This document shows, in pieces, positions 14,592-22,924 of a stretch of 27,389 bases of DNA. A model generated the notes under the pieces. It did not search any database. It was not told the origin of the DNA and saw only the letters and a program-made list of their open reading frames with translations. A program made the position numbers and the translations under genes. The first letter of the stretch is position 1. The number at the start of each line of letters is the position of its first letter. Source of the stretch: JAFGCL01 sp964492335 (GTDB lineage Bacteria; Chloroflexota; Dehalococcoidia; UBA2247; RBG-13-53-26); contig CAZBJX010000027.1 in assembly GCA_964492335.1 (NCBI GenBank), forward strand, positions 1 through 27,389. Reading direction: 5' to 3'.

Positions 14592-15805
14592 GCACCGGCA
14601 AGAGCTACCCGCTGTCGGGCATCCGGGTGATCAACTTCGGGTGGGTCTTCGCCGGCCCGTACCTGGCCACCATGCTGGGTGACATGGGGGCCGAGGTGAT
14701 CAAGGTGGAGACCAGGAGCCGCATCGACTCCATGAGGCTCTCCCCGGACAACCTGGACAAGGAGCCCGACCGGGACCCCTGGTTCCACAGCGGTGTGCGC
14801 AACCAGCTGAGCATTACCCTGGACATGGCGCAGCCGAAGGCGGTCCCGCTGCTCAAAGACCTGGTCAAGATCAGCGATGTGGTGGTCGAGAACTTCGCGC
14901 CCAGGGTGATGAAGAACCACGGCCTGGACTACCCGGAGCTGGCCAAGGTCAAGCCGGACATCGTCATGGTGTCCCTGCCGGCCACGGGGCACTCCGGGCC
15001 CCTGCGGGACGCGCAGACCTACGGTCCATCGCTGACCGGCCTGGCCGGGGTGGACGGCCTGGTGGGCTACCACGGCGAGCGGGTCCTGGGCCTGCAGCAG
15101 GCCTACGCCGATGTCAACAGCGCCCTTCACGGGGCGTTCACGGTCCTGGCCGCCCTCCACTACCGCAAGAGGACGGGCAAGGGCCAGTTCATAGAGATGG
15201 CCCAGCTGGAGGCGGTGATCGGCATCGCCGGCGAAGCCATCATGGAGTACGTCATCAACGGCAATGTCCTGGGGACCATGGGCAACTACTACCCCACCAT
15301 GTGCCCCCACAACAACTACCGCTGCGCCGATGAGGACAAGTGGGTCTCCATCGGGGTGAAGACCGAAGAGGAGTGGGAGTCCTTCTGCCGGGCCATGGGA
15401 GACCCGGCCTGGAGCTGCGACCCGAAGTTCGCCGACAAGTACCAGCGGCAGAACCACCGCCAGGAGCTGGACCGCCTGATCACCGAGTGGACCTCCAGCC
15501 GCACCTGCTACGAGGCCACCGAGATACTGCAGCAGCACGGCGTGGCGGCGGCGCCCTGCCTGGACACCGAGGGCCGGTTCTTCGACTCGCACCTGCAGGC
15601 CCGGAAGACCTACCTGGAGGTCGACCACCCCACCACCGGGACGGACTTCATCGCCAACTCGGCCTGGGCCCTGTCGGATGCCCCCACCGAGATCCGCCAC
15701 CGCTCACCCCTTCTTGGAGAGCACAACGGCTACGTCTTCAAGGAGCTGCTCGGCCTGTCGGAAGAGGACATAGCCGGGCTCGAGGCCGAGAAGGTCATCT
15801 ACTAG
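14588..15805 (+). CDS. CaiB/BaiF family III CoA-transferase, probable catalytic chain
   Basis: 405 residues, same fold. It begins YPLSGIRVINFGWVFAGPYLATMLGDMGAEVIKVE. The catalytic Asp is present as Asp175 (QQAYADVNSALHG). The family's usual N-terminus is only complete if translation starts at CTG 14588, which overlaps the TGA of the previous gene and sits 6 nt after a perfect GGAGG (14577-14581). The first standard start, GTG 14627, would cut into the first beta strand and has no ribosome site. The stop overlaps that of the opposite-strand DUF2284 gene (15802-15805). The substrate is unknown; an organic-acid CoA transfer is expected. Confidence 0.88.
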   Translation: MSTGKSYPLSGIRVINFGWVFAGPYLATMLGDMGAEVIKVETRSRIDSMRLSPDNLDKEPDRDPWFHSGVRNQLSITLDMAQPKAVPLLKDLVKISDVVVENFAPRVMKNHGLDYPELAKVKPDIVMVSLPATGHSGPLRDAQTYGPSLTGLAGVDGLVGYHGERVLGLQQAYADVNSALHGAFTVLAALHYRKRTGKGQFIEMAQLEAVIGIAGEAIMEYVINGNVLGTMGNYYPTMCPHNNYRCADEDKWVSIGVKTEEEWESFCRAMGDPAWSCDPKFADKYQRQNHRQELDRLITEWTSSRTCYEATEILQQHGVAAAPCLDTEGRFFDSHLQARKTYLEVDHPTTGTDFIANSAWALSDAPTEIRHRSPLLGEHNGYVFKELLGLSEEDIAGLEAEKVIY

Positions 15806-16374
15806 GGCGGGGCACCCGCCCGGCCCCCGCCGTACAGCATGCACCCCGTCCAGGTTATGCGGTCAGGGTGAAAGGCTGCGTCCAGCCCCAGCTTCTGCTG
15901 CAGGCCCACCACGTCGATCCCCAGGGCCTCGAGAGAAGTCCGGGCCTTCTCCGGGTGGCGGCAGGGCTTCTCCTCCACGGCGGCGCAGGTCCGGCACAGC
16001 CGGCACTCCCCGCCGATCAGGGCCCACAGGGGGTGGATGCGCCTTCGCCGCAGGCGGCGCTCCAGCCGCAGCACCAGGCGGTGGAACTCCAGCCTGGTGC
16101 GGTCCACCGCCTCCCGGTCGCGGGCCACGTCCACCCGGCGGGTGCACTGCAGCAGCAGGCCGCGCTCGAAGCCCCGCAGACGGGCGGCGATCTCCGGCAG
16201 CGGGCCCACGCGCGGCGGGCACATGTGGCGGGTGTTGTAGCAGCCGCAGCGGTCCTCCATGCAGAAGGCCCGGACCCACTCCTCGGGGACCAGAAGGGCG
16301 GCGTCGAACTCCCGGCAGGAGTCGAACCCCAGCCGGCCGGCCTGCTCCAGCACTGTCTCGCTGTCCACGATCAC
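15802..16374 (-). CDS. DUF2284 cysteine-rich putative metal-binding protein
   Basis: 190 residues rich in paired cysteines: CMEDRCGCYNTRHMCPP (an N-terminal cluster of four) and CRLCRTCAAVEEKPC (a second cluster), plus single cysteines near each end. This is the layout of DUF2284, a predicted metal- or iron-sulfur-binding family common in anaerobes; the function is not established. GTG 16374 has GGAGG about 8 nt upstream. It converges on the CoA-transferase pair and is divergent from rsmG. Confidence 0.85.
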   Translation of the reverse strand: MIVDSETVLEQAGRLGFDSCREFDAALLVPEEWVRAFCMEDRCGCYNTRHMCPPRVGPLPEIAARLRGFERGLLLQCTRRVDVARDREAVDRTRLEFHRLVLRLERRLRRRRIHPLWALIGGECRLCRTCAAVEEKPCRHPEKARTSLEALGIDVVGLQQKLGLDAAFHPDRITWTGCMLYGGGRAGAPP

Positions 16375-16410
16375 CCGGTGGCCTCCGCCGCGCTGCCGCC
16401 CCGCAGGATA

Positions 16411-16416
16411 ATCATA
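16411..16416 (-). promoter_or_regulatory. -10 box for the DUF2284 gene
   Basis: TATGAT on the minus strand, 36 nt upstream of the GTG start. No convincing -35 box is seen. Confidence 0.3.
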
Positions 16417-16448
16417 CCCGCCGGGGGCCGGGGGGGCCAGCGGCGGCG

Positions 16449-16477
16449 GTGAGAGGGCCCGGGCCCCGTGCTATGAT
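16449..16477 (+). promoter_or_regulatory. Promoter of rsmG (leaderless type)
   Basis: GTGAGA (16449-16454), 17-nt spacer, TATGAT (16472-16477), then GGGTGTGCC and ATG 16487. The 9-nt gap and its sequence closely resemble those of the glycosyltransferase gene. No Shine-Dalgarno is seen. Confidence 0.5.
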
Positions 16478-16486
16478 GGGTGTGCC

Positions 16487-17206
16487 ATGGAGAAGCTCGA
16501 GGCAGGCGCCCGCCGGCTGGGCCTGGCCCTTTCCGAGGAGCAGGTGGGCCTCTTCGAGGCCTACTATGAGGCCCTGATGCGCTGGAACCGGCGGATCAAC
16601 CTGACCGGCATCACGGACCGCGACGAAGTGCAGGTGAAGCACTTCGTGGACTCCCTGGCGATCACCCTGGCGCTGGACGGCGCTTCCTGGGCCGGAGGCA
16701 GCTTCGGCCTGCTGGACGTGGGGACGGGGGCCGGCATGCCCGGCATCGCGCTGAAGATCGCCTATCCGCGGGCCAGGCTGGTGCTGGTGGAGTCGGTGGC
16801 CAAGAAGACGGCCTTCCTGCAGGAGGTGGTGGGCCAGCTGGGGCTGCAGGGGGTGGAGGTAGTCACCCGGCGGGCGGAGGAGCTGGCCCACCTGGGCGGG
16901 TACCGGGAGGGGTTCGACCTGGTGGTCTGCCGCGCGGTGGGGAGCCTGGCCACGGTGGCCGAGCTCATGCTGCCCTTCTGCGTGACGGGGGGGCTGGCGG
17001 TGTCCCCCAGGAAGGGGGACACGGAGGAGGAGGTGGCCCGGGCCGGGAAGGCGATAGACGTGCTCGGCGGCCGGCTGAGGGCGGTCCGGGACGTCGGCGT
17101 GGAAGGCCTGGAAGGGCATGTCCTGGTGATCATGGAGAAGGCGGCGGCCACCCCGGCTGCCTTCCCCCGCCGCCCCGGCGTGCCGGCCAAGCGGCCGCTG
17201 CGTTGA
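16487..17206 (+). CDS. rsmG: 16S rRNA (guanine-N7)-methyltransferase RsmG
   Basis: Methylates N7 of G527 in 16S rRNA using S-adenosylmethionine. 239 residues, normal length. The N-terminal helices carry the family block YYEALMRWNRRINLTGI and KHFVDSL. The SAM motif is LLDVGTGAGMPGIALKIA (about 75-92), followed by RAEEL and VCRAVGSLATVAEL. The C-terminus ends in a short Pro/Arg-rich tail. ATG 16487 follows a -10 box by 9 nt, so it is probably leaderless. Confidence 0.95.
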   Translation: MEKLEAGARRLGLALSEEQVGLFEAYYEALMRWNRRINLTGITDRDEVQVKHFVDSLAITLALDGASWAGGSFGLLDVGTGAGMPGIALKIAYPRARLVLVESVAKKTAFLQEVVGQLGLQGVEVVTRRAEELAHLGGYREGFDLVVCRAVGSLATVAELMLPFCVTGGLAVSPRKGDTEEEVARAGKAIDVLGGRLRAVRDVGVEGLEGHVLVIMEKAAATPAAFPRRPGVPAKRPLR

Positions 17207-17342
17207 CCGGGGCCGCAAAGGGCGCCTTGGCCAGTCCCGGCCCGGGCCTGTGCCCCGTTTGGGCGTTCTCGGATCGTTGCGTCATCTGCGCGGTTGCCGA
17301 AGGCCGGCGTTGCGGGCGGCCGGGCAGCGGAGTCCACATATC

Positions 17343-17371
17343 TTGTGCAACGGCGGTCCATGATCTAGTAT
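17343..17371 (+). promoter_or_regulatory. Promoter of the uvrB operon
   Basis: TTGTGC (17343-17348), exactly 17 nt, TAGTAT (17366-17371). The predicted start near 17378 coincides with the beginning of a hairpin. Confidence 0.58.
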
Positions 17372-17377
17372 GGGGGT

Positions 17378-17406
17378 GGCCGGCCCGCAGGGAGCGGCGT
17401 CCGGCC
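17378..17406 (+). other. Stem-loop at the 5' end of the uvrB mRNA
   Basis: GGCCGG (17378-17383) pairs with CCGGCC (17401-17406), and an inner CCGC/GCGG (17385-17388, 17394-17397) closes an AGGGA loop. ATG 17420 lies 13 nt after it, without a clear Shine-Dalgarno. Confidence 0.45.
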
Positions 17407-17419
17407 GGGCGGACTATTC

Positions 17420-19444
17420 ATGAAGAAGTTCCTGATCCAGACAGACCTCACGCCGACGGGCGACCAGCCGCAGGCCATCAGCCGGCTGGTGAAGGGGGTC
17501 GAGGAAGGCAGCCGCCACCAGACCCTGCTGGGCGTTACCGGCAGCGGCAAGACCTTCACCATGGCCAACGTCATGGAGCGGTTGGGGCGGCCGGCGCTGG
17601 TGATGTGCCACAACAAGACCCTGGCCGCCCAGTTGTGCGCCGAGTTCAAGGAGTACCTGCCGGGCAACGCCGTGGAGTACTTCGTCAGCTACTATGACTA
17701 CTACCAGCCCGAGGCCTACCTGCCGGCCACCGATACCTACATCGAGAAGGAAACGGACATCAATGAGGAGATAGACAAGCTGCGGCATGCGGCCACCAGG
17801 GCCCTCTTCGAGAGGAGGGACGTGGTCATAGTGGCCTCCGTGTCCTGCATCTACGGGCTGGGCTCGCCGGAGGAGTACTACAGCTTCGTGGAGCACCTGA
17901 AGAAGGGGGAGAGGCACAACCGCAACCGGGTCGCCCGCCGGCTGGTCGAGATGCAGTACCAGCGCAATGACGTGGACTTCACCCGGGGCCGGTTCCGCAT
18001 CCGGGGCGATGTCCTGGAGGTGCAGCCGGCCTACGAAGAGAAGGCGGTGCGCATCGAGTTCTTCGGCGATGAGATCGAGAGGATAGTGGAGGTGGACCCT
18101 CTCACCGGCGAGTTGCTGGAGGAGCATGCGGAGATCAACATCTACCCGGCCAAGCACTTCGTCACCTCGGAGGAGAACCTGGCCCGGGCCATGGCCGACA
18201 TCCGCGTTGAGCTGGAGGAGAGGCTGAAGGAGTTCCGGGCCGAAGGCCGGCTGCTGGAGGCGGCCCGCCTGGAGAGCCGCACCAACTACGACCTGGAGAT
18301 GCTGCAGGAGATGGGGTACTGCACCGGGATCGAGAACTACTCGCGCCACCTGACGGGCCGGCCGGCCGGCAGCCCGCCGGCCACCCTGCTGGACTACTTC
18401 CCGGACGACTTCCTGATGTTCGTGGATGAATCCCACATGACTGTACCCCAGATAAGGGGCATGTACCGCGGCGACCAGAGCCGCAAGGAGGTCCTGGTCA
18501 GGTACGGCTTCCGCCTGCCCTCGGCCCTGGACAACCGGCCCCTGACCTTCGAGGAGTGGAGCGCCCGCATCAACCAGGTGGTCTACGTTTCGGCCACGCC
18601 GGGGCCCTACGAGCAGGAGCACAGCAGCCAGGTGGTGGAGCAGCTGGTGCGGCCCACCGGCCTGCTGGAGCCGACGGTGGAGGTCAAGCCCACCAGGGGC
18701 CAGATCGACGACCTCCTGGAGCAGGTCAGGGCCCGGGCCGAGCGCGGCGAGCGGAGCCTGGTGACCACGCTCACCAAGAGGATGGCCGAGGAGCTGTCGA
18801 TGTACCTGAAGGAGATGGAGGTCAAGACCCACTACCTGCACTCCGAGGTGGACACCCTGGAGAGGGTGGAGATCCTGCGGGACCTGCGCCTGGGCGTCTA
18901 CGACGTGGTGGTGGGGATCAACCTGCTGCGGGAGGGCCTGGACCTGCCGGAGGTGAGCCTGGTGGCCATCCTGGATGCGGACAAGGAGGGGTACCTGAGG
19001 TCCGCCGGGGCCCTCATCCAGACCATGGGCCGGGCGGCGCGGCATGTCGACGGCCATGCCATCATGTACGCCGATACCGTCACCGGCTCCATGAAGGCGG
19101 CCATGGAGGAAACGGCGCGGCGCCGCTCCATCCAGGAGGCCTACAACCGGGAGCACCGCATCGAGCCGCGGAGCATCAGGAAGGCCGTCAAGGACATCAC
19201 CGACAGGGTGAGGCCGGCGGCCCCGGCCGGGGCCGGCGGCGCCGGGGGCCCGGCCCTGTCGGGCAGGGAGATGGCGGCGCTGATCAAGGACCTGGAAGGC
19301 CAGATGAAGAGCGCCGCGCGGGGGCTGGAGTTCGAGAAGGCCGCCATCCTGCGGGACAGGATCACCCTGCTGCGGCACGAGATGGCGGGGCTGGCCGGGG
19401 GGCCGCCCGGGGGGTCTACCAAAAAGCGCCGCGAAGTGGTCTAA
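17420..19444 (+). CDS. uvrB: Excinuclease ABC subunit B
   Basis: DNA-damage verification subunit of nucleotide excision repair. It is loaded by UvrA, opens DNA around the lesion and recruits UvrC. 674 residues. Visible: TGDQPQAI, Walker A GVTGSGKT (38-45), the beta-hairpin region VSYYDYYQPEAYLP, Walker-B-like DESHMTVPQ, the helicase C-terminal block INLLREGLDLPEVSLVAILDADKEG, and a C-terminal UVR motif (about 615-660) that contacts UvrC. The TAA stop overlaps the histidine kinase ATG by 1 nt (TAATG), implying cotranscription and coupling. I saw no clear SOS box upstream. Confidence 0.97.
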   Translation: MKKFLIQTDLTPTGDQPQAISRLVKGVEEGSRHQTLLGVTGSGKTFTMANVMERLGRPALVMCHNKTLAAQLCAEFKEYLPGNAVEYFVSYYDYYQPEAYLPATDTYIEKETDINEEIDKLRHAATRALFERRDVVIVASVSCIYGLGSPEEYYSFVEHLKKGERHNRNRVARRLVEMQYQRNDVDFTRGRFRIRGDVLEVQPAYEEKAVRIEFFGDEIERIVEVDPLTGELLEEHAEINIYPAKHFVTSEENLARAMADIRVELEERLKEFRAEGRLLEAARLESRTNYDLEMLQEMGYCTGIENYSRHLTGRPAGSPPATLLDYFPDDFLMFVDESHMTVPQIRGMYRGDQSRKEVLVRYGFRLPSALDNRPLTFEEWSARINQVVYVSATPGPYEQEHSSQVVEQLVRPTGLLEPTVEVKPTRGQIDDLLEQVRARAERGERSLVTTLTKRMAEELSMYLKEMEVKTHYLHSEVDTLERVEILRDLRLGVYDVVVGINLLREGLDLPEVSLVAILDADKEGYLRSAGALIQTMGRAARHVDGHAIMYADTVTGSMKAAMEETARRRSIQEAYNREHRIEPRSIRKAVKDITDRVRPAAPAGAGGAGGPALSGREMAALIKDLEGQMKSAARGLEFEKAAILRDRITLLRHEMAGLAGGPPGGSTKKRREVV

Positions 19445-21948
19445 TGTGGCAGCAAATGGGCAACGATAAGAAGACGGCGGGCTCCTGGTCCGCCCCGGAG
19501 GGAGGCGGCGGGGCGAGCGGCCCGGCGCCCGTCGTGCCCCGGGGGGCCTTCGAGCCCCTGTTCGGCGATGCGCCCACCGGGATCTGGGTTGTTCTGGACG
19601 GCATCATCCGCTACGTAAACCGCCGGATGCAGGACTACACCGGCCGCACCCGGGGGGACCTGCAGGGCCAGCACTACCTGAGGCTGGTGGCGCCCGAGGA
19701 CCGAGAGAGGGTCAGCCGGGACCTGGCCAACGCCGCCGGCGGCGATCGCCTGCAGCCGTTCGACTACCGGATACTGAACGAGGCCGGCGAAACCAGGTGG
19801 GTGACGCACAGCTGCGCCCCGGTGCAGTACGAGGGCCAGACGGCCGTGCTGGGGAGCCTGGTGGACATCACCGAGCGCAAGGCGGCGGAGGAGGCCCTCA
19901 GGGAGTCCGAGGAAGGGTACAAGACCCTCTTCGAGTCCACCGAGGAAGGGATCCTGGTTTCGGACAATGCCACCGGCAGGTTCGTGTACGCCAATCCGGC
20001 GATGTGCCGCATGCTGGGGTATGGCCCCGACGAGCTGACGGGAATGGACCGCAACGCCATCCACCCCGCGGGGGAATGGGGGCGCATTGCGGCGGAGATC
20101 GAGGCGCAGGCGGGGGGCATGACCCAGATGGCCTCCGGCATCCCCTGCACCACCAGGGACGGCCGGACCGTGTACGTGGACATCAACGTCACCAGGGCCC
20201 TGGTCAACGGGCGGGACTGCACCATCGGCTTCTTCCGCGACATCAGCGAGCGCAAGCGGATAGAGGACGAGTTGCTCCAGTCCGAGGGCAAGCTGCGCGC
20301 CATGTTCAAGTCCATCGCGGACGGCGTCATCGTCACCGACCTCCAGGCCCTGATGACGGAGCTCAATGACGCCACCCTCTTCCTTCACCGCTACCGGCGC
20401 CGGGAGGAGCTGCTGGGGCGCAGCATCCTGGACCTGGTCGCCGCGGACGACCGCCCCCGGGTGATAGAAGCGCTGCGCCGGACCTTCCACCAGGGCCACA
20501 GCGGGCACATGGAGTACACGCTGCTGACCAGGGACGACCGGACCACCGACGCCGAGCTCTCCGCTGCGCTGATGAGGGACAAGTCCGGCAAGCCCACGGG
20601 GTTCATCATGATCGTGAAGGACATCACCGAGCGCAAGAGGGCCGAGGGGGAGCTGCTGCAGCGCAACCGCGAGCTGGCCGCCCTGCACCAGGTGCTCACC
20701 TCCATCACCCAGACGCTGGACCTGCAGCAGGTGCTGCGGGAGATCGTGTCGCAGGTGGGCACCGCGCTGGAGTCCTCATACACCAGCATCGTCATGGTCA
20801 ACGAGGACGGCACGCTGGGCGTGGGCAGCGAGAAGTACGCCGATATCCACTCGCTGACCATGAAGACGCGGTCCAGCGGCGCCACCGGGAGGATAGTGGA
20901 CCTGCCCATCACTTCCATCAAGGCCCGGCCCCATGGCGCCACCCGGGGCATCATCACCGGCGGCCAGCCGCTCCTGGTGGACGACGTCGACGAGAGCGAG
21001 GGGACCAACCCGGTGCTCCTGGGGGCCGGGATCAAGTCCTATGCTGGCGTTCCCATCACGGTGAAGAACAGCATCATCGGGGTCCTGTTCGTGCACAGCA
21101 CCAGGAAGAAGGCCTTCTCCGGGAAGATGAGGATGCTGATCGCCTTCGCCAACGAGGCCGGCATCGCCATCGAGAACGCCCGCCTCTACAAGGACGCCGG
21201 CACGGTGGGGGCGCTGCGGGAGGCCGACAGGCTGAAGACCGAGCTGCTGGCCAATGTCTCGCACGACCTGCGCACTCCCCTGACGTCCATCAAGGGCTAC
21301 AGCACCACCATCCTGAGGCACTACGAGAAGCTCTCCGACCAGGAGAAGCGCGACTTCCTCAGGGAGATCGACCTGGCCAGTGACCGGCTCACGGAGCTGA
21401 TCGAGAACCTGCTGCAGCTGTCCCGGCTGGAGGCCGGCGGGCTGCGCATCAGCAAGGAGACGGTGTCCATCGACAGCCTCATTGCCAACTCGGTGGAGGA
21501 CATCCGGCTGAAGGCCCGGGGGCACCGGTTCACGGTGGAGGTGCCGGAGTCCCTGCCGCTGGCGGAGGCCGACCCCAGGCGCATCAGGCAGGTGATCGAC
21601 AACCTGCTGACCAACGCCGTCAAGTACTCCCCCGAAGGGACCGAGATATCGGTGGCCTGCCGGTGTGACGATCAGGGCTTCCGGGTGCAGGTGAAGGACC
21701 AGGGGGTGGGCATCGCGGCCAACGAGATCGAGAAGATATTCGAGCGCTTCTATCAGGCGGTCTCCGGCACGTCGTCCCACAAGGCCGGGGGGGTGGGCTT
21801 GGGTCTGGCCATATGTAAGGGTATAATAGAGGCCCACAAAGGTCGTATCTGGGCTCAGAGCGAACTGGGGAAGGGCAGCGCATTCACCTTCACGCTGCCG
21901 TTGCCCCGGCAGGAAGGAAGCCGGCCCCGGAGCCGGAGTACGGAATAG
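19444..21948 (+). CDS. Cytoplasmic PAS-PAS-PAS-GAF sensor histidine kinase
   Basis: 834 residues with no signal peptide or membrane helix, so a soluble sensor. Three PAS domains (about 35-145, 153-275, 279-400), each ending in a DITERK/DISERK-type PAC motif, are followed by a GAF domain (about 405-585). Then come HisKA with phospho-acceptor His607 (NVSHDLRTPLTSIKGY) and HATPase_c with N-box NLLTNAVKYSP (about 720), G1 DQGVGI and G2 GGVGLGLAI. The ligand is unknown; no LOV cysteine motif was seen. ATG 19444 overlaps the uvrB stop; ATG 19456 is an alternative. The frame is open far upstream only as a shadow of uvrB. Response regulator 1 follows after 12 nt. Confidence 0.93.
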   Translation: MWQQMGNDKKTAGSWSAPEGGGGASGPAPVVPRGAFEPLFGDAPTGIWVVLDGIIRYVNRRMQDYTGRTRGDLQGQHYLRLVAPEDRERVSRDLANAAGGDRLQPFDYRILNEAGETRWVTHSCAPVQYEGQTAVLGSLVDITERKAAEEALRESEEGYKTLFESTEEGILVSDNATGRFVYANPAMCRMLGYGPDELTGMDRNAIHPAGEWGRIAAEIEAQAGGMTQMASGIPCTTRDGRTVYVDINVTRALVNGRDCTIGFFRDISERKRIEDELLQSEGKLRAMFKSIADGVIVTDLQALMTELNDATLFLHRYRRREELLGRSILDLVAADDRPRVIEALRRTFHQGHSGHMEYTLLTRDDRTTDAELSAALMRDKSGKPTGFIMIVKDITERKRAEGELLQRNRELAALHQVLTSITQTLDLQQVLREIVSQVGTALESSYTSIVMVNEDGTLGVGSEKYADIHSLTMKTRSSGATGRIVDLPITSIKARPHGATRGIITGGQPLLVDDVDESEGTNPVLLGAGIKSYAGVPITVKNSIIGVLFVHSTRKKAFSGKMRMLIAFANEAGIAIENARLYKDAGTVGALREADRLKTELLANVSHDLRTPLTSIKGYSTTILRHYEKLSDQEKRDFLREIDLASDRLTELIENLLQLSRLEAGGLRISKETVSIDSLIANSVEDIRLKARGHRFTVEVPESLPLAEADPRRIRQVIDNLLTNAVKYSPEGTEISVACRCDDQGFRVQVKDQGVGIAANEIEKIFERFYQAVSGTSSHKAGGVGLGLAICKGIIEAHKGRIWAQSELGKGSAFTFTLPLPRQEGSRPRSRSTE

Positions 21949-21960
21949 GGAGGTAGGCCC

Positions 21961-22656
21961 ATGCCGCAGAGAAAGCCGTTGGTCCTGGTCGTGGATGATG
22001 ACCCCGGGATACTCAAGCTGGTCACTTCGAACCTTGAGCTCGAGGGTTACCAGGTCATGACCGCCAGCGATGGCAAGATCGCGCTGCAGTTGATCGAAAA
22101 TGAGCAGCCGACGCTGGTCATACTGGACGTGATGATGCCGGGGATGGACGGCCTGCAGGTGTGCGAGCGAGTGCGCCAGTTCTCGGACGTGTCCATCCTG
22201 ATGCTGACGGCCAAGAGCCGCAGCGAGGACGTCATCAACGGCCTCAACAAGGGAGCGGACGATTACGTGGTGAAGCCCTTCCACAGCGACGAGCTCATGG
22301 CCCGGGTCAGGGCCATCCTCCGCCGCACGCGGTTCCCCGAGGAGATGCCCCAGCCCCCCTTCGTGTCAGGCGACCTGGTCATTGACTTCGCCCAGCACCG
22401 GGTCACCTCCGGGCCGGATGAGGTCCTGCTCACCCCCACCGAGTACCGCATCCTCTGCCTGCTGGCCCGCAACGTCGGCAGGGCCATCACCCAGGACCAC
22501 CTGCTGAGCGAGGTGTGGGGGCAGGAGTACTGCGGCGACACCCACATCCTCCAGGTGGCGGTGGCCCGCCTCAGGAAGAAGATCGGCGAAGATGCCAGCA
22601 ATCCCAAATACATCGTCACCCGGCCGGGCATAGGCTACGTCTTCAAGAAGCCCTAG
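21961..22656 (+). CDS. OmpR/PhoB-family response regulator 1
   Basis: 231 residues. A receiver domain (about 5-120) has the acidic pocket Asp12/Asp13, phospho-acceptor Asp56 (ILDVMMPGMDG), Thr83 and Lys105 (KPF). A winged-helix DNA-binding domain (about 135-231) ends in RPGIGYVFKKP. GGGAGG lies about 8 nt before the ATG. Spacing and position make it the likely partner of the preceding kinase. It is a close paralogue of response regulator 2; the receivers align without gaps. Confidence 0.95.
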   Translation: MPQRKPLVLVVDDDPGILKLVTSNLELEGYQVMTASDGKIALQLIENEQPTLVILDVMMPGMDGLQVCERVRQFSDVSILMLTAKSRSEDVINGLNKGADDYVVKPFHSDELMARVRAILRRTRFPEEMPQPPFVSGDLVIDFAQHRVTSGPDEVLLTPTEYRILCLLARNVGRAITQDHLLSEVWGQEYCGDTHILQVAVARLRKKIGEDASNPKYIVTRPGIGYVFKKP

Positions 22657-22694
22657 CCATCCCTCCGGACAGCCCGCCTCCCGCGCCCCTCGCC

Positions 22695-22716
22695 CCGCTG
22701 CCCGGCCGGGCAGCGG
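22695..22716 (+). terminator. Terminator-like perfect dyad after response regulator 1
   Basis: A perfect 22-bp palindrome can form a 9-bp stem CCGCTGCCC/GGGCAGCGG around a GGCC loop, 39 nt after the stop codon. It is followed by CCTTCCCC rather than a T-run, so termination would be atypical. It separates the uvrB operon from response regulator 2. Confidence 0.5.
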
Positions 22717-22924
22717 CCTTCCCCGGCACCCGCATCGGTGACCTTCTTGTGAGGTTTTTCCTCCCGGCGGAAGACCGTTTGAGAAGGGGCCGGCCTGGCC
22801 TGAGACACAGGGGAAAGCAGCCCGTTCTACACTTATTCCCGAGACGTGGAGGCGGGTCGAGGCCTGCCTCAAGTAGCGGGCACCTGCTGTCCGCTGAGGG
22901 ACCCGGGCGCACGGAGGTAGCGTG

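Noticed and set aside
17207..17419. SOS/LexA box before uvrB
   Set aside because: I looked for GAAC-N4-GTTC-like and CTG-N10-CAG-like operators and saw none convincing next to the promoter.
17414..19378. A 654-codon open frame opposite uvrB
   Set aside because: Low-complexity composition with no family features; the antisense frame of a well-supported uvrB.
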